Assembly (NCBI GenBank): GCA_030849065.1
Contig: JASAON010001659.1
Span: 186,001 to 250,000, forward strand
Source of the DNA: Jaenimonas drosophilae
Lineage: Eukaryota; Euglenozoa; Kinetoplastea; Trypanosomatida; Trypanosomatidae
Direction: 5' to 3'
DNA: 64,000 nt
In this document: piece by piece, positions 57,565-64,000 of the stretch
How positions within the stretch are numbered: the first letter of the stretch is position 1
Layout of the letters: each line of letters begins with the position of its first letter
Position numbers and translations under genes: made by a program
The notes under the pieces: model-generated
Databases searched by the model: none
What the model was told of the DNA's origin: nothing
Seen by the model: only the letters and a program-made list of their open reading frames with translations

Positions 57565-57729
57565 CGCCCTAGGGAGATGAAGAGGGGTGTAGGGGAAGAG
57601 AAGAGTTCATCATCCAGCTGCACTAACGCGTTAGTCTGCATGAACGACTGCATAAACATGATTGAGTTACGCTCTTCGGACGGTTTTGCCAGGATGAGCG
57701 TATAGCAGAAGTGCCACACACAATCCAAG

Positions 57730-58047
57730 CTACCCTCCATGAAGGGTGGAGATGAACTCCACCTCGTCACCCTCTTCCAGGATGTAGCAAGTCAGCCCAC
57801 CATGGACCTCCGCATCGCAGCCGTTGACCAGTGTGAGGATACCAGGGCGAATAGTGGTTCCTGTGGCATCAACAAACAATTCGGAGCGCTCCTTGATGTA
57901 CTGCTGCTTCAGCAGCACAATCAGATCATTGATGGTGGAGCCGACGGGCACAATGTGTTCGAGGCGTTTTGAGGTTTCCTTATTAAAGAGCAACTCGCAG
58001 CCTCCACCAAACTGCACAGTGATGCACTTCCAACACGAGGTTTCCAT
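57730..58047 (-). CDS. URM1: Ubiquitin-related modifier URM1
   Basis: 105 aa, ATG 58045-58047. It has the beta-grasp fold of URM1 with the family signature VQFGGGCELLFN near the start, LRPGILTLVN-type segment (IRPGILTLVNGCDAEV), then EEGDEVEFISTLHGG. The C-terminal Gly-Gly is the thiocarboxylation site. URM1 is the sulfur carrier for 2-thiolation of wobble uridine in some tRNAs and also conjugates to proteins under oxidation. In trypanosomes tRNA thiolation affects tRNA processing. It lies 165 bases from eEFSec. Confidence 0.95.
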   Translation of the reverse strand: METSCWKCITVQFGGGCELLFNKETSKRLEHIVPVGSTINDLIVLLKQQYIKERSELFVDATGTTIRPGILTLVNGCDAEVHGGLTCYILEEGDEVEFISTLHGG

Positions 58048-59206
58048 GAACGTACACCTGCTTCAATGAATGGTTAGTCTGAATCTGGCATGTGAAAAGA
58101 GGTAGTAGTTACAGTTGGAGAATTAGAAGAGAGAGGGGGCAACAGGGATTCTTGCGTTGGAGTCACACACCACCGAGTCATGTGCGGTGTTTGCGCCGTG
58201 GTGAGCGCAAGCAAACATTGAGCTGTACATGTTGGTGGCAATACACCTTATGGGACGGGGGCACAAAAGCGTGGAAATGTTCGGTTTGATGGATGGCAGT
58301 AGCGCAAAGCATACCGGAGGTACCCGTCTGCTCCACTGGCCTCGCCTCTCTAACTCAGATGTTGCAGTCTGCGATGCCACACTTTGATGGGCACCGCAGC
58401 ATTCATATACGGGTGATGTGTGGTTGGTGCATCCACGGTTGCTCATGCGGATTCAGAATCCTGAGCACCTGTCCAATCAACGCAGCAAACAATTAGTTGA
58501 TACTCGTGGAGAGATCGCATACACAAGCAAAGCACACACGAAATCACACATACTAAAAAAAAAAAGATGGAAGCACATTGATTCGGTCGTGAGTGTCGTA
58601 CTACCGAGTCGTAGGCTTACGAACAATACAAGTAAAAAGCACACAAACCAACCAACAGACAGTGTGTGGGGGGAGGGGGAGTAGATGTTAGCAACTCGAA
58701 TTGCGGTTCGTGAGGAGCCATTGTTTCTGTTGCAACAATCCGTAGGAAAAGATTTATGATGTGGAGGGAGTGCCACAGGGAATTTTGTGCGGCACACCTT
58801 GATGAAGCGTCACCAGGCATCGGGTAGTGAGAGAAGGCGGAAGTGATAACCTCGGGCGCCACAAGAAAAACACCGTTTGGCAGTCCGTCTGAGGTAAACT
58901 TGAGCCGTTTTATTTGATTTTTCAGAAAAAAAGGTACAAAGTTAAAATTGTGGAGCCTTCATTCAGGTGCTCATTAAGAGGGAAGTGAAGTAAGGGAAGC
59001 TGTGTCACGCTCTTGGAGTCATCGCTCGGAGCTGTTTCCTGCTAGCGGCCCAAGCACAGGAAAGTCTCCCACCCCCACAAAGGAGTAAGAAGATGGCCCT
59101 TAGCTGTTTCTGCTCTGCGTGATGGGTGTGTGGTGAGTGAGTGAGAAGGTGCTCGTCATATCTGGCGTAGGTTAGCTTGCCTCCGACAAACCAGGTTCTT
59201 CATCCA
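58048..59206. other. 1.2 kb intergenic region
   Basis: No gene. A run of 11-12 A at about 58554-58565 on the plus strand provides a minus-strand T tract. ORFs in this area have no protein-like features. Confidence 0.5.
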
Positions 59207-60067
59207 TTAGTCTGGGTTGTCGGTGGTTTCATCAACTTTGGAAACCACCGCATATCCTTCCCTCGTGTCCAGTACCCGAGTTGTGAAGAGTTTGTACGTC
59301 TGACGATCCAGCATAGCGCACTGAAGGAAGTCGGAACACACGCGAACCGTGCAGTCGCTGCAGGTTTCGTACATGAGTCCTTCATCCCCAAACGTGGCAC
59401 CAGTGGTGAGGGCGGTTTGAGCAGGACATAACGAAGCCGGTAGCAAATCTGCTTCGCAGTGCACGGCCGCTGCCTGGCCCTCCAGCACAATAAAGAGTGT
59501 GTCATTCGGCGCACCGGTCGTGAGGATCGTATCCCCTCGGACATAAGTTGCCAGGTTCACGATTCCAGCGATCTTGCGTCGATCGGGTTCTGGCATGAAA
59601 GAGAAGAGAAGGTGATGGCGGAGGGTAGAGAGAATGGTTCCCCAGTGGTGCCGTGACTTGGGTGTACTCATGAAGGATACCGTGCGAAGCTGCTCCAACG
59701 AGATGGGCTTGTCGAAGACCCCTCGTCGAGCCTCCTTCCGCTGCCGTTGCATCCACTGACGGCGGCACTCATCCTCACCCTCGTCCATCAAATCGTCTGC
59801 GGCAAGCTCATACTCCTCCTCCTCCTCCTCTTCTTCCTGGCGAGCAAAGTAATAGAGTTGCAGTGCCTGATCTTCCGTCAGCTCCTCGGAGGGGGGAGCA
59901 TCGTTGAGTGTTTCCTCCGAGAGTGGTGGCGGGGGAAAACTCTGGGAAGCCGTTGTGACGCTCTCCGTGGCTGCGTATTCCACTGCACAAATCGACGTGG
60001 GGATGTTCATATCCTGAGAATGAATGAAGTCGCAGACTACCCCATCAGAACGTCCGTCTGGGTCCAT
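59207..60067 (-). CDS. Short PKA regulatory-subunit-like protein with one degenerate cyclic-nucleotide-binding domain
   Basis: 286 aa from ATG 60065-60067, immediately after CAG of a strong splice tract. An acidic region (Glu run, about residues 78-86) precedes EARRGVFDKPISLEQ (112-126), like the pseudosubstrate RRGAI plus VFxxP linker of PKA-R. One CNB domain follows (about 150-275). The phosphate-binding cassette FGDEGLMYETCSDCTV (226-241) aligns without gaps to FGELALMYGTPRAATV, but the Glu is Asp-shifted and the cAMP-binding Arg is Ser, so cAMP binding is unlikely. Trypanosome PKA-R binds purine nucleosides instead. Only one CNB is present, whereas PKA-R has two. It may be a kinase-inhibitor relative or an axonemal CNB protein. 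Confidence 0.78.
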   Translation of the reverse strand: MDPDGRSDGVVCDFIHSQDMNIPTSICAVEYAATESVTTASQSFPPPPLSEETLNDAPPSEELTEDQALQLYYFARQEEEEEEEEYELAADDLMDEGEDECRRQWMQRQRKEARRGVFDKPISLEQLRTVSFMSTPKSRHHWGTILSTLRHHLLFSFMPEPDRRKIAGIVNLATYVRGDTILTTGAPNDTLFIVLEGQAAAVHCEADLLPASLCPAQTALTTGATFGDEGLMYETCSDCTVRVCSDFLQCAMLDRQTYKLFTTRVLDTREGYAVVSKVDETTDNPD

Positions 60068-60135
60068 CTGCAAAGCTGTCTCAACGGGTGAGGTGAGCAG
60101 AGAAAGTAGTGAAGAGTGTGAAGATGTAGTGGGGA
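60068..60135 (-). promoter_or_regulatory. Predicted spliced-leader acceptor for the CNB gene
   Basis: Minus-strand pyrimidine-rich run (about 60085-60135: TTTCTCTGCTCACCTCACCC type) ends in GACAG (AG 60076-60077) and GCAG (AG 60068-60069) directly before the ATG. This rules out the longer frame, whose first codon is TTG. Confidence 0.6.
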
Positions 60136-61112
60136 AAATGAGTGAGGTCGCAGATGCTGAATGGCTGGATGAACCCACCTGATTTGCGATGCGAGACAAC
60201 CAAATGAACGAATAAGGAACCTAGGGGATTGTCGTCGAGAAAGACTGAGCGGGAGAGGCGCTCTAGTGCAAAGATAAGAAGTAGATGGAAGGAACATCAT
60301 ATTGAGTAACATTTCAGCGTAGATATACAGACACATACAGACACAGACCAGCCGCACATCGCCGACAGCGGCGGGACGGGGGGGAATCAATAATGAAAAA
60401 TTTGAGAATCCGAAGATCGTGTGACGGGGAAGAGGGGTGGACTCTTCGTACAGTTTTGGACGGGTACGTCATTTTGTGCTACCTGAAAATTCTCCCCGCA
60501 AAAGAAAACGAACAGGGTTGTGAAGGGGAGTCTATCTCCGCCCCATCCACGTCCCCTTCCGACGGCAACGCTCCCGGTGGCCCAAGAATCTCACATGCCG
60601 CGCTCACGTACGGCTCTGCATGGAACTGAACCCCTGGAACCGATCCAAAAACAATAAAACGATGAAGTGAGAATCAATTGACGCGCTTTGACTACTCTCT
60701 ACCCAAATGAGGTGCATATGCGGAGGCCAGCCGAGCAGCTGAACAAGTTGAGGAAGAGAGGTGCATAAGATGATGCACAGGAACATCCTGCACTCCTCCT
60801 CCCACCACCCACTCGCCAACATCAATCATAGCAACTCACAAGAAGGAAAGACCCACTTTACTCCTACACGCGCAAAATGCCGACTTCGTTGTTTGGTTTG
60901 CTCCACACGCATGCTCAAGCACCGTTGCGGATGCAGCAACGGAAGTATGCACAACACACCCAGTCCTTTGGACACTCACCGCATCCTTGGGTTACAAATA
61001 AAGGAAGGGGATCATGTAAAAGGGGCACCGAGCAGCAATACGAGTGTCAGGGGTAAAAAGGGAGTTTGGGAGAAGACGATACTAAGGCACCGTACGCTGT
61101 GTAGCTGTGAAC
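60136..61112. other. 1.0 kb intergenic region
   Basis: No gene on either strand. The plus-strand frame at 60761-61426 overlaps the repeats of the next gene and has a low-complexity product, so it was not called. Confidence 0.5.
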
Positions 61113-61706
61113 TTAGTTCTTCTCCTTCTTCTCCTTCTTTTCCTTCTTGTCCTTCTTCTCCTTCTTTTCCTTCTTCTCCTTCTTTTCCTTCTTTTCCTTC
61201 TTCTCCTTCTTGTCCTTCTTCTCAGCAGACTTGGAGTGGGAAGGAGAGCGCTCCTCAGAATCAGACTCCACGCTCTTGCCGCGAGAAGGGGAGCGGCTGG
61301 CGGACTTACCCTTGGAGGGAGAGCGGCTGGCGGACTTACCCTTGGAGGGAGAGCGGCTGGCAGACTTACCCTTGGAGGGAGAGCGGCTCTTGGAGTGGGA
61401 ATCGCGGCCGTGAGACTTGGACCTAGAGCGGAGCTTGTGGGCATCGAAGAGAGAGCCCTCCTGTCCGTCGTTGATCTTCTGCATCGCCTCATCAATGTCC
61501 TTCTCGAATTCGAAGTCAATGTGGTTCACGTTCACGGTGTGGATGCCCTTGTTCGTGGCGTTCTTGTTCTCGGCGGTCTTGTCAATGGCACGGTAGTCCT
61601 CGAGGGCGTCCTTCATGTTCTGGAGCATGCCAGACTTCTGGCCCTGGGTGACGGTGCTACCGGCGGTGTTCATCCACAGCGCGACTTCGATATCAAAGCA
61701 GGACAT
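61113..61706 (-). CDS. Repeat-tailed basic protein with SRSPSKGKSA and KKE repeats
   Basis: 197 aa. The N-terminal about 95 residues are folded-looking (MSCFDIEVALWMNTAGSTVT, NMKDALEDYRAIDK, FEFEKDIDEAMQKINDG). Then come an RS-rich stretch (RSRSKSHGRDSHSKSRSPSK), three exact 10-residue repeats SRSPSKGKSA, and a final tail of about 35 residues made of KKE/KKD triplets. The gene structure mirrors this in a 30-nt tandem repeat. The RS part could be phosphorylated by SR kinases and the Lys/Glu tail may bind RNA, tubulin or chromatin. I do not recognise the N-terminal family. Codon usage is strongly biased, suggesting high expression. Confidence 0.8.
   Translation of the reverse strand: MSCFDIEVALWMNTAGSTVTQGQKSGMLQNMKDALEDYRAIDKTAENKNATNKGIHTVNVNHIDFEFEKDIDEAMQKINDGQEGSLFDAHKLRSRSKSHGRDSHSKSRSPSKGKSASRSPSKGKSASRSPSKGKSASRSPSRGKSVESDSEERSPSHSKSAEKKDKKEKKEKKEKKEKKEKKEKKDKKEKKEKKEKN
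61291..61388 (-). repeat. 30-nt tandem repeat inside the SR/KKE gene
   Basis: Three full 30-base units (61291-61320, 61321-61350, 61351-61380), with one difference in unit 3 (g to a), plus a partial unit 61381-61388. Each unit encodes SRSPSKGKSA. Confidence 0.95.
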
Positions 61707-63317
61707 GGTTGCGGGGTTGTGTTGGTGAGGGTTGTTGGTATGAGAGAAAAGGGTTCTCGAAGTGAAGACAGCTACAAAGAGGAGATATCTTTCAGTACGA
61801 AAAAAGAAATTGTGTGAAGAGTATGAGGAATTGACGGAGCTGCATTAGTCTTGGTGCACCATGATACAAATGGAAGCCACGTGAGCAAAATCGTCGCGTT
61901 CACATGTGTTGCGCAGATATCCCAAGTGTACAGCCACAGGAGAGGGGGATGGGGGTGGAGTAGCGCGCCTATTCCAGCCCCTCCAACAGTCTCCAAGAAA
62001 ACCACACAGGACACTCCACAAACAGCACAGAAGCATCATCACTGCTAGCTGCCCCTGCGTGCTGTAAAAGGGATAGGTGATTGGTAGAAACTACTGGCAT
62101 CGTCATGGATTGTGTCGAAGCACGCCGCCATCACCTTCGGCGCACACGCCCACACGTCATCCGGTCAACCCTTCACGCTGCGGATATCAGCAGCGAGTTC
62201 GAGTTCACATGTGGGGTTGCCTATCCATCAACAGGAGGGGTGAGGATTGTGTGAGAGAGAAAGATTCTACATGAAACAGGACAAGTTCTCCCACCTTAGT
62301 CAGCGTCGTCTCAGAGGAGCCGACCAAGGTGGGAGAAGTGCGGAAGCGCGCACTGAATATTATGATGGAGTGGGGTACATCTTCGCCTTGTGCCAATACG
62401 CGTTTGGGTGAGAACAGTAACAAGAAGAACATCTCTCAAGATGAGCAACAACACAGGAGAAAAAACAACGGGATTCCTTCCTGCAGACAATGTGCTACGA
62501 AGAGTGTCTTCGGCCACCTTTCACAAGCTCAAACGACCGACCCACACGTTCCTCGCGTCGATGAGCGCCCTAAGGGTGCCAATGATGCAAGCAACAAGAG
62601 ACCTGTCATCCCTTTGTGAGGGGCCGTCCCTCACGCACCCCCCCAACCTCCCCGCGCCGGTATGCAACTGGAAATTGCGTATGCGAGAAGTAAAGGGAGT
62701 ACAGTGGGCATGCACCTCAGCTACCCTACTGCGGTTGCCAACAAGACACAAGAACAGCCTCCTGACTGTCCACAGATGCAGAGCACACAACGGAGAATCC
62801 ATAGCAATCCAAAAAAAAAAAAGAAACCACGGTGTTGTGGCATTGCGCGTCCATTTCACCCAGAAAAGCAATACAAGAAGAAGTTGGAAATAGACAGTAT
62901 CCGCGTCCATCGCAGCCAGGTACAAACAAATCACACTTCACTATGTGGGCTTTCCTCATCTCTCACAGGTTTAAACTCTAGTTGGTTATGGTTGGACCCA
63001 CAAAAGCGAGTAAAACCTGGGGAGAAGCGTCGATGCACCACTCAAGGAGTGAGACGAAAGTCCTAAGATGTTATCGCATTTACCCTCACTCCACATGCAT
63101 CCAACCCATCAACAAGTTCCCTTGAGGCGTATGCGTACGAATACGTTTGCTGTACCTCAAGAACTGGTGCTGGGTACCAAGAGCGGTAGCTATTCACAAG
63201 CTGGCTCGGCGAGGGTGGATTGGGCTGCTTCTCTCAAGCCCTGAGGCGGGGTGGCGTGCTTACGCTTACCGTTGTGGGTAGTTCCTTGAGAAGATGATGA
63301 ATATAGTGTTGGTCTTT
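61707..63317. other. 1.6 kb intergenic region
   Basis: No supported gene. It contains a run of 12 A at 62811-62822. Frames of 130-170 codons on either strand (62390-62893 plus, 62521-62934 minus) lack protein-like features or an ATG start. Confidence 0.5.
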
Positions 63318-64000
63318 TTAACGCTCTTGCCGGCTCCGGGCAACTGCTGTGGGAGGACCGTCATTAGAACGCCCGCATGCATCTGCGCCAGTGTAGGGTG
63401 AAGTACGCTGCCCCGTTCCAGATGGTCCGCGGCGACCGCAGATCACCGATCGCGGTGGGCCAGATGGCGGAGTCTGTGCGAGCAGCGTTGCGACCACATC
63501 AAGTGGAACAAAGACCCTCACTCCATCCATTGATACCGGGGGAAGCAGACGTGCGTTGCGGATCGTCATTTTGTCTGGGACCATGCGTGGCGACATGCAG
63601 CTGAGAATCATGGAGAGAGGGGGTCGGGTGGAGTCGGACCAATCCACCTTTCCATGTTCATTTAGCGCAATCATGAAAATCTTCTCCGAAATCTCAATCT
63701 GAAGTTGCCGGTGGAGCCAGAGGTTCAACCCTCGGAGAGAGTGGTAGGGCGTCAGCGATAGGCGGCTCACAGGATTGATGCCTTTGAGGTCCAGCAGGGC
63801 GACCAGAATAGCCTTGCCCGTATCTGCAAAGGTTGCTGGGGAATACCGAGCGCTGATCCCTGGAGGGGGAAGATCCGTGTTGTCCTCCCCAGGAATACCA
63901 GAGATGGGCACTATTGGATTGGTGTACTTCCCCGCCACATGCGAGGTCTCAATCACGTAGCTGTGGATGAGTCCTGTCTCCTGGAACAGCACCACTCGGC
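63318..64000 (-). CDS. Cytosolic carboxypeptidase (CCP5/AGBL5-like, M14D) C-terminal part, 5' end outside window
   Basis: About 227 residues are visible; the frame runs through the right edge and no ATG is present, so most of the M14 domain lies upstream. The visible start RVVLFQETGLIHSYVIETS matches the CCP segment that ends the catalytic domain (xETGxxHSYTxE), with the general-base Glu in VIETS. Next come YSPATFADTGKAILVALLDL and a conserved-looking SLRGLNLWLHRQLQIE. CCP enzymes remove glutamates from polyglutamylated tubulin, and CCP5 removes the branch-point glutamate. The C-terminal about 60 residues are Pro/Ser/Gly-rich and probably disordered. It fits with CEP41, which acts on the same tubulin mark. 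Confidence 0.8.
   Translation of the reverse strand, partial: RVVLFQETGLIHSYVIETSHVAGKYTNPIVPISGIPGEDNTDLPPPGISARYSPATFADTGKAILVALLDLKGINPVSRLSLTPYHSLRGLNLWLHRQLQIEISEKIFMIALNEHGKVDWSDSTRPPLSMILSCMSPRMVPDKMTIRNARLLPPVSMDGVRVFVPLDVVATLLAQTPPSGPPRSVICGRRGPSGTGQRTSPYTGADACGRSNDGPPTAVARSRQER

Noticed and set aside
60761..61426. 221-codon plus-strand frame
   Set aside because: Its C-terminal half is the antisense of the SR/KKE repeats and the rest is unremarkable intergenic sequence.
62390..62934. Plus- and minus-strand frames of 130-170 codons in the 61.7-63.3 kb gap
   Set aside because: The minus-strand frame starts at GTG, the plus-strand one opposes the transcription direction, and neither looks like a known protein.

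Overview
The window looks like nuclear DNA of a kinetoplastid flagellate (trypanosomatid or free-living bodonid grade; the species cannot be told from the sequence). About 36 recognisable or plausible protein genes all lie on the minus strand, with no strand switch and no interrupted reading frames. They are separated by pyrimidine-tract/AG signals typical of spliced-leader trans-splicing, so the stretch is best read as part of one polycistronic transcription unit running from 64000 towards 1. Starts are given at ATG codons, and where possible at the first ATG after a likely trans-splice acceptor. No tRNA, rRNA, CRISPR array or transposon was seen.

Layout in coordinate order. 1-8.4 kb: a truncated helical protein, a degenerate tail-anchored SDR protein, an FHA protein and a ubiquitin-like/coiled-coil protein. 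8.7-16.6 kb: a helical unknown, a membrane protein, an SR-rich zinc-knuckle protein, a divergent SET-like protein, a 1.5 kb gene-free gap with two identical 145-bp repeats, and a membrane-anchored P-loop kinase. 17-27 kb: a mitochondrial outer-membrane beta-barrel protein, a PIP kinase, RRP6, two tandem nucleotide-sugar transporters that have undergone gene conversion, and a mitochondrial carrier. 28-38 kb: a MAPR haem-binding protein, a beta-helix protein, CFAP418, a TTBK-like kinase with a C-terminal CaaX box, CEP41, and a short ORF without an in-frame ATG. 39-50 kb: an amino-acid transporter, a CCDC177-motif protein, an LRR protein, NME7, a coiled-coil protein, a membrane protein, a calcyphosine-like EF-hand protein and an unknown. 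50-64 kb: a thioredoxin-like mitochondrial protein, a small membrane protein, ribosomal uL3, mitoribosomal bL33m, serine acetyltransferase, eEFSec, URM1, a PKA-R-like protein, a repeat-tailed SR/KKE protein, and a truncated CCP5-like carboxypeptidase.

Themes. A large share of the recognisable genes are ciliary or axonemal in other eukaryotes (CFAP418, CEP41, NME7, TTBK-like kinase, calcyphosine-like, CCP-type deglutamylase). Several proteins keep a fold but appear to have lost catalytic or ligand residues (SDR, rhodanese in CEP41, first NDK domain of NME7, thioredoxin-like, cyclic-nucleotide-binding). Serine acetyltransferase, eEFSec and URM1 are consecutive and all touch sulfur/selenium metabolism, although neighbours in such units are usually unrelated.
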